The notes beneath the pieces are model-generated. The model made no database searches. It worked only from the letters and a program-made list of their open reading frames with translations, and was not told the DNA's origin. A stretch of 27,363 nucleotides of DNA from JAUPKT01 sp964427855. Its GTDB lineage: Bacteria > Desulfobacterota > Desulfomonilia > Desulfomonilales > Desulfomonilaceae. Below are positions 1-7,039 of this stretch, piece after piece (position 1 is the first letter of the stretch; each line of letters starts with the position of its first letter). The stretch lies in contig CAYRVH010000043.1 in the NCBI GenBank assembly GCA_964427855.1, forward strand, positions 1 through 27,363, read 5' to 3'. The position numbers and the translations under genes were made by a program.

Positions 1-627
1 TCTCATCCCAAGGTGGGTATGGTGGGGCCAAGTCTCCTGAATGCTGACGGGACGCCGCAAACATCTTTCGAAGCCCTTCCTACCTTGGCCACGGAGACCC
101 TGAATCGAAGCCTACTCAAGAAACTGTTTCCGAAAAGATATCCTGGCAAGCATGCCGGGTTTACCGCGCCGACCCCCGTGGAGGGGCTTATTGGAGCTGT
201 CCTCATGATTCGGCTCAAGGCTTTGCTGGATGTGGGCGGATTCGACGAGGACTATTTTTTCTTCCTGGAGGAGACCGATTTGGCGCTTCGCATGCGCCGC
301 AAAGGCTGGGGGGTGTATCACCATCCTGCCGCTTGCGCGGTTCACCTTCAGGGCGCCACAGCAAAAAAAATGGAAGCAGAATCGCGTATCGAGTTTTACC
401 GATCGCGCTACCTCTTTTTCCGCAAACATTACGGAATGATACCGACTGCGGCGCTGAAGACTCTTCAAATGGCCAATTTGACTCTCAACGTGGCGTTCCT
501 GGGTATGCTCTCCGCCGCAGTCTTTGGAAGGGCGCCCACCATAGCCGCGCGACTTAAGGTGAAGAAGGCCCTCTGGCGTTGGCACCTTAGGGGCTGTCCC
601 GATGGGTGCGGACTTCCCAGAGATTGA
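1..627 (+). CDS. Family 2 glycosyltransferase, C-terminal part (5' truncated by window)
   Basis: The reading frame is open from base 1, so the N-terminal nucleotide-sugar-binding half lies outside the window; the first in-window ATG at 19 is not a credible start. The visible part matches the second half of WbbL/rhamnosyltransferase-like GT-A enzymes. It has a 'GAVLMIR' strand, then 'VGGFDEDYFFFLEETDLALR', in which the ExxD-type acidic cluster normally holds the catalytic base, then 'RRKGWGVYHHPAACAVHLQG' and 'YRSRYLFFRKHYG'. The tail from about 470 is hydrophobic (NLTLNVAFLGMLSAAVFG) and could be a membrane-proximal helix, common in these enzymes. It probably transfers a sugar during surface polysaccharide or O-antigen synthesis at the inner membrane. 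The acceptor and donor cannot be told. Family call is firm, substrate unknown. Confidence 0.85.
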   Translation, partial: SHPKVGMVGPSLLNADGTPQTSFEALPTLATETLNRSLLKKLFPKRYPGKHAGFTAPTPVEGLIGAVLMIRLKALLDVGGFDEDYFFFLEETDLALRMRRKGWGVYHHPAACAVHLQGATAKKMEAESRIEFYRSRYLFFRKHYGMIPTAALKTLQMANLTLNVAFLGMLSAAVFGRAPTIAARLKVKKALWRWHLRGCPDGCGLPRD

Positions 628-664
628 AAGACCTGGATGAATGGCGGAGCATCCCCAGCACCCA

Positions 665-736
665 TGTCATTTCGAAGGAGCCTTGCGACTGAGAAATCTT
701 TCTCGGAACAAGATTTCTCGCTTCGCTCGAAATAAC
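665..736. repeat. Dispersed hairpin repeat, copy A
   Basis: The outer arms GTCATTTCGA (666-675) and TCGAAATAAC (727-736) are inverted with one mismatch. The inner arms GAGAAATCTT (691-700) and AAGATTTCTC (710-719) are perfect. A second copy at 5419-5495 shares the left arm, 'AGGAGCCTTGCGACT' and the inner arms almost base for base. The pattern resembles the small 'CATTTCGA...TCGAAATGAC' palindromic repeats scattered through many environmental bacterial genomes. No coding potential. Confidence 0.8.
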
Positions 737-826
737 ACTACGAAATGGGACTGCCAATGAGAGACAAAGATGCGCCTCCCAATGACAGAGAGAGATGCGC
801 TCGAAATGACGGGGAGCAATACGCGA
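732..826. repeat. Short run of ATGAC-centred units next to hairpin repeat A
   Basis: 'ATAAC' or 'ATGA(C/G)' cores recur at 732, 757, 782 and 806, that is with 25, 25 and 24 base spacing, with 'GAGAGA' following several of them. This is the same kind of degenerate unit that forms the much longer array at 5490-5770, and it follows hairpin copy A exactly as that array follows copy B. Confidence 0.55.
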
Positions 827-886
827 CGCAAAGACGCTGAGGGCCATGCGCGAGGGCGCCCGCGACGTCTCATACGTGTTTGAGCC

Positions 887-1094
887 CCGCCCCGCGGGGC
901 GGTTTATGATAGCCCACGGCACCGCCGTGGGAATAACGGCGTCTCCTGGATTCCCTCTTCCAAGGAAATGACAATGGGATGTATGGCCGCGTCCGCATCT
1001 TCTTGAGCCCCGCTCCTGCGGGGTGTCTCTTCTAGCCCAGGGTCAAGCCCTGGCGAACCGCAGCTCCTCATTCGGCGGCGCCTGTTCACAGGCG
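887..1094. repeat. Cluster of five short GC-rich stem-loops
   Basis: In order: a 16-bp perfect palindrome CCGCCCCGCGGGGCGG (887-902); CCCACGGC/GCCGTGGG with a 3-nt loop (913-931); CCCCGC/GCGGGG with a 4-nt loop (1008-1023); CCAGGG/CCCTGG with a 5-nt loop (1037-1053); CGCCTG/CAGGCG with a 4-nt loop (1079-1094). All arms are perfect. They could act as RNA hairpins at the ends of the two converging transcripts or as repeat-element remnants; nothing decides between these. Confidence 0.65.
944..975. repeat. GGATTCC...GAAATGACAAT dispersed repeat, copy 1
   Basis: TCCTGGATTCC (944-954) and GGAAATGACAAT (964-975) flank a 9-base variable centre. The same flanks recur at 13217-13249 with a different centre. 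TTCC/GGAA makes a small hairpin. This resembles a widespread proteobacterial short intergenic repeat. Confidence 0.5.
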
Positions 1095-1129
1095 TTTCCG
1101 GCCTCCTCACCTCACGTGTGCATCAAGAC

Positions 1130-1651
1130 TTAGAACTCAATCCCTCTTTGCCCCTTTATACCCTGCTGAAAACAATGCTTTGTCTCCCGCATCTCCGTGA
1201 CGATGTCTGCCAAGTCCATCAGAGCCTTTGATGCACCTCTGCCAGTCACGACAATGTGAAGGCCGGCAGGGCGGTTTGTCAAAGATTCCAGGATGTCTTG
1301 CTCGGGAACCATTCCGTAGGATATGAGATAGGTGAGCTCATCAAGCACCACCATATTGAACTTTCCAGACTGTATGACCTGCTTGGCGTAATCCCAAGCC
1401 TCCCTGGCAACTCGAATGTCTTCTTCGATATTTTCCGATTTCCAGGTAAACCCCTTGCCAAGCGCCTTAATTTCCAGGAGATCTGAGAACCTCTTGGCAG
1501 CTTCCAGCTCGCCGTATTTCCATGCGCCTTTGAGGAACTGCAAGACGCAAACTTTGAAACCGTGGCCGAGCGCCCGAAACACCTGGCCCAACGCGGCGGT
1601 GGTTTTTCCTTTTCCGTCGCCTGTGTTGACAATGAGAAGACTTTTGATCAT
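1130..1651 (-). CDS. cobO: Corrinoid adenosyltransferase (CobA/CobO/BtuR family)
   Basis: The enzyme transfers the 5'-deoxyadenosyl group of ATP to cob(I)alamin or related corrinoids, making the adenosyl form of vitamin B12 in the cytoplasm. The protein begins MIKSLLIVNTGDGKGKTTAA, carrying the family's unusual P-loop GDGKGKTT near residue 10, followed by 'VCVLQFLKG' and 'VVLDELTYLISYGMV' (the Walker B-like VLDE), then 'HIVVTGRGAS' near the C-terminus, all diagnostic of CobA/BtuR. At 173 residues it is a normal length. I chose the ATG at 1651 because AGAGGA lies about ten bases upstream; an ATG at 1660 almost touches that site, and the longer upstream reading adds non-family residues. It stands 179 bases downstream of the acyl-CoA dehydrogenase on the same strand and may be separately transcribed. 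No cobalamin riboswitch was recognised. A link to B12-dependent mutases is only inference. Confidence 0.9.
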   Translation of the reverse strand: MIKSLLIVNTGDGKGKTTAALGQVFRALGHGFKVCVLQFLKGAWKYGELEAAKRFSDLLEIKALGKGFTWKSENIEEDIRVAREAWDYAKQVIQSGKFNMVVLDELTYLISYGMVPEQDILESLTNRPAGLHIVVTGRGASKALMDLADIVTEMRETKHCFQQGIKGQRGIEF

Positions 1652-1830
1652 GGAGAGCATTTCCTCTGATATTCTCGCCTGTCTTGTGAAACGGGCAACT
1701 TCATGGAGGTCAGCGGTGATGAGTCTTGTTTTCAATCTATGCGGACCGACTCGACACAATTAATCTCCGCGCTTCCCGACTCACAAACGGTTGTTGACCC
1801 CTTTTTGTCGGCAAAACTAAAGAAGAGGCA

Positions 1831-2971
1831 CTAGAACAATCTGCGGGCTATGGTCATCTTTTCCGCTTCTTTCGCCCCTTCGTAGATCTCAATGATCTTT
1901 GCATCCCTATAGAATCTCTGGACGTCGTACTCATCGATGTACCCATACCCGCCGTGCATTTGCAATGCCTTGTCGCATACCCCACACCGCGGTCTCGCCG
2001 GCAAAATACTTTGCCATTGCGTTGATGGCGGGGTTTGTCTTGCCCTGATCTACCAGCCAGGCGGCCCTATACGTTAATGTACGGGCCAATTCTATTCGGG
2101 TTGCCATCTCGGCAAGCTGAAATTGGATGGCCTGGTTGTCAGCAAGGGGTCTGCCGAAAACATGCCTCTCCTGAACGTATTTCAGGGACTTATCCAGCGC
2201 TCCTTGGGCGAGGCCCACGCCCTGGGCGGCGACCGTGGTTCTGGTGGCGTCGAAGAAGTGCATCAACTGGTAAAATCCAGCTCCCTCTTTGCCGATCAAG
2301 TTTGACTGAGGAACGCGAACATTGTCGAAGGCTATTTCGGCCGTGTCGCTGGCCCTTATTCCCATTTTGCCGTGGATCTTCTTACGTGTGACGCCCGGGC
2401 GGTCCGCCTCAACCAAGATAATGCTGTGGCGCCGATGTCGTACCTCAGCCTCCGGATTCGTGACGCAGAGCACCGTCATGATATCGCATATTGTGCCGTT
2501 GGTGATAAACATCTTGTTGCCGGTGATCACATAGTCGTCGCCATCCTTGACGGCTCTGGTTCTCGTTGACGCGACATCTGTGCCTGCATCTGGCTCCGTG
2601 AACGCTCCGGCTGAAATGATCTCCCCCTTGACCAGAGGCGGCAGGTATTTCTTTTTTTGTTCTTCCGAGCCAAAAAATATGATGTGCTCGGAACCAAAAG
2701 ATGCCGAGATGATACACAGGCACAGACCAAGGTCTATTCGACTAAGCTGCTCTGTGATGAGGCACGCTTCGAGAAAACCGTAGCCAGGACCGCCGTACGC
2801 TTCAGGGATAATCGCTCCTACGAGTCCGGCCTCACACCCTTTCTGCCATATTTCCCGGGCGTACTTTTCCTGTCGGTCGTAATCCTTCGCGATGGGCGCC
2901 ATCTCTTTGACTGCAAACTTGTAGGCCAAGTCTTGAATCATCCGCTGCTCTTCGGTAAGTTCAAAATCCAT
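1831..2971 (-). CDS. Acyl-CoA dehydrogenase, with an apparent +1 frameshift near the C-terminus
   Basis: This is an FAD-dependent acyl-CoA dehydrogenase, which oxidises an acyl-CoA to the enoyl-CoA and passes electrons to an electron-transfer flavoprotein. It starts MDFELTEEQRMIQDLAYKFA at 2971, with AAGGAG seven bases upstream. The middle-domain signatures 'AGAFTEPDAGTDVAS' and 'YVITGNKMFITNG' and the C-terminal 'ATRTTVAAQGVGLAQGALD' are clear. The main frame derails after 'AGETAVW'. In the next frame the family sequence resumes at once as 'CDKALQMHGGYGYIDEYDVQ' and runs to 'IEIYEGAKEAEKMTIARRLF' and TAG. The shift maps to a CCCC run on the + strand (1980-1983); one base fewer gives 'ETAVWVCDKALQM' and a 379-residue protein, the usual length. 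The 'IYEG' glutamate, catalytic base in the MCAD-type enzymes, lies after the shift. Sequencing error or a genuine broken gene are both possible. The acyl-CoA ligase lies upstream on the same strand. Confidence 0.88.
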
Positions 2972-3195
2972 CTCATGCTCCTTCTTGCGTGTCATACCCG
3001 AGGCGGGGGTCGTGATTGCATGCGCCAATTCGACAAGGGCTTCGCTGTTCAATCGATGCACGCCGAGGTTACACGTCCCAATCAGCCCTTTGCAAAGACA
3101 AAAAAGCCATTTGTGCGTCGATGCGGCACACGCAAGGTGATGTCGTCATCGATTTTGGCAACGGGCCCTGTTGCGTCCTACTCAAAGCCGCAACA

Positions 3196-4860
3196 CTAAA
3201 ACGGCCTATGCTGAAGCGACTCCCTGATTACCTTCTTGTTCAACTTGCCGACGCTGGTTTTGGGAATTTCATCGACGAGGTAGAACCGGTCTGGAACCGC
3301 CCACTTGGAAATGACCGATTTGCCGACAAACCTCATCATAAACTCCCTGAGGTCTTCCTCAGATACGCTGTCCTTAGCATCGGGATGGAGAACGACAAAG
3401 GCGACCGGTCGTTCACCCCATTTTTCATCAGGCGCGCCCACGACAGCCGATTCTGATACAGCCTCATGGCGGCTGAGGAGGCTTTCGATTTCCAGCGATG
3501 ATATCCATTCTCCCCCGGTTTTTATGGCGTCTTTGAGCCGATCAGTTATCTGGACATAGCCTTCGGGGTCCATGGTAGCCACGTCACCGGTATGCAGACG
3601 TTCCCCCCGCCACAGGTCCTCTGATTTCTCCGGGTTCTTGAAATACGCCTGCGTACACCAAGGGGTTCGAACGGTTATTTCGCCTTGAGAGACGCCGTCC
3701 ATGGGGAGTACTTCCCCATTTTCGTCTGTGATTTTCAGGTCCACCAGGGGGATAGGAAAGCCGGTTTTTGTGCGGATATCGATCTGTCGTTCCCTGTCCC
3801 AGCCCTCCATGTGGGGCTTGAAATTGGCAATGGTCAGAATGGGACAGGTCTCTGACATGCCGTAACCGTGGAACAGGTCTATGCCCCTATCCAGCGCAGC
3901 GGCGGCCAATCCCCTCGGCATGGCCATCCCGCCGGTGTTGACCTTCCAGCCCCGTAGGTCAACATCTTTGGCACGGGGATGATTCAGGATCATATGGAGG
4001 ACCGTGGCCACGCAGTGGGAGAATGTAACGCTTTCTGTTTTGATCAGATTGAGGACGCGCTCAGGATCGAACCGGCCGGGATAGACCTGTTTTGCGGCGA
4101 GGAGAGTGGCCACGTAGGGAAATCCCCAGGCATGCACGTGAAACATGGGTGTGAGCGGCATATAGACGTCACCGACGTGAAATCGCCCCGGCGAGCTGAA
4201 AGCCGACGCGGCTACGGCCACCGATAACGTGTGGAGAACGAGCTGTCTGTGACTGAAAAACACTCCTTTAGGATCACCAGTGGTGCCGGTGGTATAGAAC
4301 GTCGTGGCTTGGGCATCCTCGTCGAAATCCGGAAAGTCATAGGTCTCGTCCGAGTAAGAAAGCAGCCGCTCATACTCGTTGGCCAAGGGGAGCGTGGTCT
4401 TGGGCTCTTCGTCATCGTCGCGAAGCAGCACGTAGGCTCGGACTGTGGATAAACGGTCGGCAATGGTCTCGAGCATGGGCACAAAGTCAGTATGCGTCAG
4501 CACCACGTTGTCTTCCGCGTGATTCATGGTGTACACTATTTGTTCGGGCGAGAGCCTCACGTTCACTGTATGGAGTATGGCGCCCATCATGGGGATGGCA
4601 AAAAAACATTCTAAATATCGGTGGGAGTCCCAATCGAGCACCGCCACCGTGTCCCCAGGTTTGACCCCCAGCGATTTCAGTCCAGAAGCCAGTCGATGTA
4701 TGCGTCGATAAAAGTCCGCGAGCGTAAGCCGAACCTTGTCCATGTACACAATTTCTTGATTGGCCGCGTAGAGTATTGGCGTATGCAGCAAATGCTTGAT
4801 GAGCAGTGGATAGTGATACGCAGACGGAGTGCGCTCTATTTTACGGACTCCTGAAATCAT
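3196..4860 (-). CDS. Medium/long-chain acyl-CoA ligase (AMP-forming, AlkK-like)
   Basis: An ANL-superfamily ligase that activates a carboxylic or fatty acid with ATP to the acyl-adenylate and then the CoA thioester. The 554 residues carry the standard motifs in order: the phosphate loop 'YTTGTTGDPKG' (about 189-199), 'HGYGMSETCP' (331-340), 'LHTGD' (422-426), the hinge 'DRLKDAIKTGGEWIS' (440-454) and the A10 motif 'PKTSVGK', whose lysine at about 539 acts in adenylation. The 'FFSHRQLVLHT' segment after the phosphate loop is typical of AlkK-type medium-chain enzymes, so I lean that way; the exact chain length is not readable. The ATG at 4860 is preceded by AGGAGG eleven bases upstream. The acyl-CoA dehydrogenase lies 224 bases downstream on the same strand, so the two probably perform consecutive steps of acid activation and beta-oxidation. 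Candidate operator half-sites lie about 250 bases upstream. Confidence 0.9.
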   Translation of the reverse strand: MISGVRKIERTPSAYHYPLLIKHLLHTPILYAANQEIVYMDKVRLTLADFYRRIHRLASGLKSLGVKPGDTVAVLDWDSHRYLECFFAIPMMGAILHTVNVRLSPEQIVYTMNHAEDNVVLTHTDFVPMLETIADRLSTVRAYVLLRDDDEEPKTTLPLANEYERLLSYSDETYDFPDFDEDAQATTFYTTGTTGDPKGVFFSHRQLVLHTLSVAVAASAFSSPGRFHVGDVYMPLTPMFHVHAWGFPYVATLLAAKQVYPGRFDPERVLNLIKTESVTFSHCVATVLHMILNHPRAKDVDLRGWKVNTGGMAMPRGLAAAALDRGIDLFHGYGMSETCPILTIANFKPHMEGWDRERQIDIRTKTGFPIPLVDLKITDENGEVLPMDGVSQGEITVRTPWCTQAYFKNPEKSEDLWRGERLHTGDVATMDPEGYVQITDRLKDAIKTGGEWISSLEIESLLSRHEAVSESAVVGAPDEKWGERPVAFVVLHPDAKDSVSEEDLREFMMRFVGKSVISKWAVPDRFYLVDEIPKTSVGKLNKKVIRESLQHRPF

Positions 4861-5111
4861 AGACGGGTAATCCTCCTGTGATGGAATGTCGGGTCTGGGA
4901 GACTGGCTGGCAGGATCAGCGTGTAGGACATCCTCCCAAACCCGTGGGCCCCGATGGTGACGGCAAGCCCCGTCAAGATGACAAACCAGCCGTAGTGCAC
5001 TCTGTCTCCAGCCATTCCATTACCTCGCTAATTGCATATCGCCACGGACAACGACCGCAGGCCTTATCACCCGTTCAACGATTCCAGCGTCCCAGCGAAC
5101 TCAGCCGCCTA

Positions 5112-5144
5112 GTAAAAGGATTTTACGAGATTATTGTAAAAGGA
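5112..5144. promoter_or_regulatory. Operator-like inverted/direct repeat upstream of the acyl-CoA ligase
   Basis: GTAAAAGGA occurs at 5112-5120 and again at 5136-5144, 24 bases apart, with the inverted half TTTTAC at 5121-5126 between them. The left pair reads GTAAAA-N3-TTTTAC and the right pair TTTTAC-N9-GTAAAA. Such an array of half-sites suits a dimeric repressor, for example a fatty-acid regulator, but no regulator is encoded nearby and the distance to the ligase start (about 250 bases) is long. Confidence 0.3.
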
Positions 5145-5418
5145 GTAGCGCCCTTTTGCGCGAAAGTCCAGTATAAATAAAGGGGGTACGGTAAGACCTT
5201 TCTCATAAAGAATAGCCGAAGCTGCCACACAGCTCTCTAAATTTCCGATGGGATGAGGTCAGCGTCACGAGTGAGCACTTTTGAACGCAGCTCGGGAGAA
5301 GGCGAACTCAGATGTGGTCATATCGAAGGAGTCCGGCTCAAACAAAGGGAGAGGCGACGACATCCATTTCAACTGGAAGGCTCGAGGCTTGAACGGGACT
5401 CAGACGCCTTGAGACGTC

Positions 5419-5495
5419 ATGTCATTTCCAAGGAGCCTTGCGACTGAGAAATCTTTCTCGGTCGGTCAAGATTTCTCGCGCCGCTCGAAATGACA
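5419..5495. repeat. Dispersed hairpin repeat, copy B
   Basis: Left arm GTCATTTCCA (5421-5430) pairs with TCGAAATGAC (5485-5494) apart from one mismatch; inner arms GAGAAATCTT (5446-5455) and AAGATTTCTC (5468-5477) pair perfectly. The shared stretch 'AGGAGCCTTGCGACTGAGAA' is identical to copy A at 665-736. Copy B has a slightly longer loop (CGGTCGGT in place of CGGAA). Confidence 0.8.
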
Positions 5496-5770
5496 GGTGG
5501 GGATGGCTCGAAATGAGAGATAGAGGCACCTCGTGATGAGAGATGGGGGCGGCTCAAAATGACAGGGAGCGAACAGGTACATATGACAGGGAGAAAAGCG
5601 CTTCAAATGACGGCGGAGAGACTGGTGCAAATGACGGGGGAGAGCGAGATCCTGATGACGGGGCGAGGAGCGATCCACATGACGAAGAGAAAAGGCTTCT
5701 ACATGACAGCGAAAATCGTGGTCGAGATAACCGGGAGAAATGTGGTTCGAATGACTGGGCGGGGAGTATC
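5490..5770. repeat. Tandem array of about 12 degenerate 23/24-bp units
   Basis: The core ATGAC (or ATGAG/ATAAC) recurs at 5490, 5513, 5536, 5559, 5583, 5607, 5631, 5655, 5679, 5703, 5727 and 5751. The first three intervals are 23 bases and the following eight are exactly 24. Each unit reads roughly ATGACRGGGAGA followed by about 12 variable bases. The 24-base part is open in one + frame as nine octapeptides starting MTG or similar (MTGSEQVH, MTGRKALQ, MTAERLVQ and so on), but other frames on both strands are open too, so coding is doubtful. Unlike CRISPR, the units are contiguous and the conserved part is only about half a unit. Confidence 0.8.
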
Positions 5771-5884
5771 GGAAAGGGCGGTCGCGTCATGGTGCTGGTG
5801 AGACTTTCGGGACCGCGATAACAAGATACGAGGGGCTTGGCGCCAAACCACGCCCCTCGCATGGAAGCCCCCCGTTGTAACCGA

Positions 5885-6781
5885 TTATAGAAAACCTTTG
5901 ACCAGCGTATCCCAACCCACCTCGGAGAAGGAACCATACACGTCCGAGATGGGCTCGCCGCCTGTCGCGGCTGCTGCTGCAGGATCTTCGGCGATCAGCG
6001 AGAGCAGACGTTCTCCTTCAGACTCAATGAATTTGACGCTCTCGATGCCAAAGGTAAGTCCCTTGAGTTCGGAACGCAGTTCGAACGGGTCGAGCAGCAT
6101 TACCCAACCTGCGCAATAAGGATCTTGGTTGGCGTTTTCGGGTCTGTCCAGCAGCTTTTGATTGACCGCGGTCACCACGCCTGTCAGCGGCGCTTTCACT
6201 CCAACTTCATGGCCCGCCCTTTGGAGTATGAAGGATTCCTCAGAGGCTGTGAACCTGGTTCCCAGTGATGGCAACCTGAACTTGTCGGCCCTCCCCACAA
6301 GACGGTTCCCAAAGTCATCAAGGCCTATACGCACCCTGCCGCCGTATTCCACCCGCGCCCATCCGTGATTCCTGTGGATATAATAATCTCTGGGGACGCG
6401 ATAGCCGTGGGCATTGAGATATTGCGGAGGTCCAAAGAGGTTCACATCCGCTTCCAGGGTATCTTCCAGCATCTGATCGTACGGGCATCTTGCGCAGTCA
6501 TAGGCGTTGGCGCATTTCTTGTACGCGGGCGCGCCGCCGGTAAGCGCATGCCGGCACCGGACCTCCTGCCCTCCCCGTCGGAACATGACGGATTGCCATT
6601 TTTCTGCGGCGTCGTCTCGGGCCAACTTCCGCCCCATGGCTTTGTCAAAGGCGCATTTGGTGCAGTCAAAGGCATTGTCGCAGTATTTCACCGGGACCAC
6701 TTTTGCCCGCATCCAGATGCACTCTTTGTCCGAGAAATTGAAGGTGGCCAATCCACCCCGCGGCTTGTCTTCTGTTTTCAT
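5885..6781 (-). CDS. Duplicated four-cysteine module fused to a GcvH-like domain without lipoyl lysine
   Basis: 298 residues. The N-terminal part has two copies of a cysteine motif: C21-x12-C34-x5-C40-x2-C43 ('CDNAFDCTKCAFD') and C76-x13-C90-x5-C96-x2-C99 ('CANAYDCARCPYDQMLED'). From about residue 126 to 232 it follows the glycine-cleavage H-protein fold: 'HGWARVEYGGRVRIGLDDFG', 'LPSLGT', 'APLTGVVTAVNQKLLDRPE', 'NQDPYCAGWVMLLDP'. In true H protein an ESVKA lysine carries the lipoyl arm; the aligned segment here (about 183-198, 'SFILQRAGHEVGVKAPL') has no lysine at that place, so it is probably not a glycine decarboxylase partner. The four cysteines suggest zinc or Fe-S binding; this is inference. 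The ATG at 6781 has GGAGG seven bases upstream. It follows a small protein with the same cysteine module by 51 bases and likely shares its sigma-54 promoter. The tail (about 266-275) is alanine-rich. Function unknown. Confidence 0.8.
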   Translation of the reverse strand: MKTEDKPRGGLATFNFSDKECIWMRAKVVPVKYCDNAFDCTKCAFDKAMGRKLARDDAAEKWQSVMFRRGGQEVRCRHALTGGAPAYKKCANAYDCARCPYDQMLEDTLEADVNLFGPPQYLNAHGYRVPRDYYIHRNHGWARVEYGGRVRIGLDDFGNRLVGRADKFRLPSLGTRFTASEESFILQRAGHEVGVKAPLTGVVTAVNQKLLDRPENANQDPYCAGWVMLLDPFELRSELKGLTFGIESVKFIESEGERLLSLIAEDPAAAAATGGEPISDVYGSFSEVGWDTLVKGFL

Positions 6782-6832
6782 TATGTGACCTCCGTGACTT
6801 ATTATGATTTTGAAGTACCTTCTTTCCTTGCG

Positions 6833-7039
6833 TCAGGCCGCTTTCAACAGTCGAGTCCGGTGGATGCGCGCTCGTACGACATGCTGCGTGTCTTCAAGCA
6901 TCTGATCGTATTCGCATGTGGCGCAGTCATAGCAGTTTGCGCACAATTTCCCCGCAGGCGCGTCGCCGTTAAGCGTGTGTTTGCAAAGCCCCTGGGTCGA
7001 AGTAAGTTCGGACAATCTCAAAGATTCTCTTGTTTTCAT
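6833..7039 (-). CDS. Small cysteine-module protein (68 aa), paralogue of the N-terminal module of the next gene
   Basis: The protein is essentially one cysteine module: C19-x13-C33-x5-C39-x2-C42, plus an extra C36, with the context 'CANCYDCATCEYDQMLEDTQ'. The stretch 'YDQMLEDT' and the 'C.HxLxGxAP' lead-in match the second module of the 298-residue protein encoded 51 bases downstream, and the DNA is visibly similar too, so the two arose by duplication. The ATG at 7039 has GAGGAGG six bases upstream, an excellent ribosome binding site, which supports a real gene despite its size. A sigma-54 promoter (7127-7141) lies about 90 bases upstream. The tail 'VVRARIHRTRLLKA' is basic. It may bind a metal or Fe-S cluster or pair with its larger neighbour; no function can be assigned. 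Confidence 0.75.
   Translation of the reverse strand: MKTRESLRLSELTSTQGLCKHTLNGDAPAGKLCANCYDCATCEYDQMLEDTQHVVRARIHRTRLLKAA

Larger units (their letters stand above)
628..1129. other. Gene-free, repeat-rich intergenic region
   Basis: No convincing gene is present in either strand. The stretch lies between the ends of two convergent genes. It holds a hairpin repeat (665-736), a short run of 'ATGAC'-centred units (732-826), a 'GGATTCC...GAAATGACAAT' repeat (944-975) and a cluster of five short GC-rich stem-loops (887-1094). No T-tract follows any of the stem-loops, so classical intrinsic termination is not evident. Confidence 0.7.
4861..5884. other. Large gene-free region with operator-like sites and repeats
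   Basis: No credible gene was found in about 1 kb. The first part (4861-5180) is the upstream region of the acyl-CoA ligase and carries repeated GTAAAA half-sites (5112-5144). The second part holds hairpin repeat copy B (5419-5495) and a tandem array of 23/24-bp units (5490-5770). Short open frames exist on both strands of the array only because the unit is a multiple of three bases. Confidence 0.6.

Noticed and set aside
582..596. TGGCACCTTAGGGGC as a sigma-54 promoter
   Set aside because: It has the GG/GC spacing but a poor -12 (GGGC in place of TTGC) and lies in the glycosyltransferase coding end, with no gene following.
4878..5180. 100-residue open frame upstream of the acyl-CoA ligase
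   Set aside because: It begins on top of the ligase's own ribosome binding region on the other strand, has no good ribosome site and no family resemblance.
5744..5753. GGTTCGAATG as a tRNA T-loop
   Set aside because: It lies inside the tandem array and no acceptor or anticodon stem can be formed around it.
5490..5770. CRISPR array
   Set aside because: Units are contiguous, only about 12 bases are conserved, period is 23-24 bases and there are no fixed-length spacers or cas genes.
5559..5801. 80-residue protein made of MTG-octapeptide repeats
   Set aside because: The frame is open because the repeat is 24 bases long; several other frames on both strands are open too and the start codon is part of the repeat.
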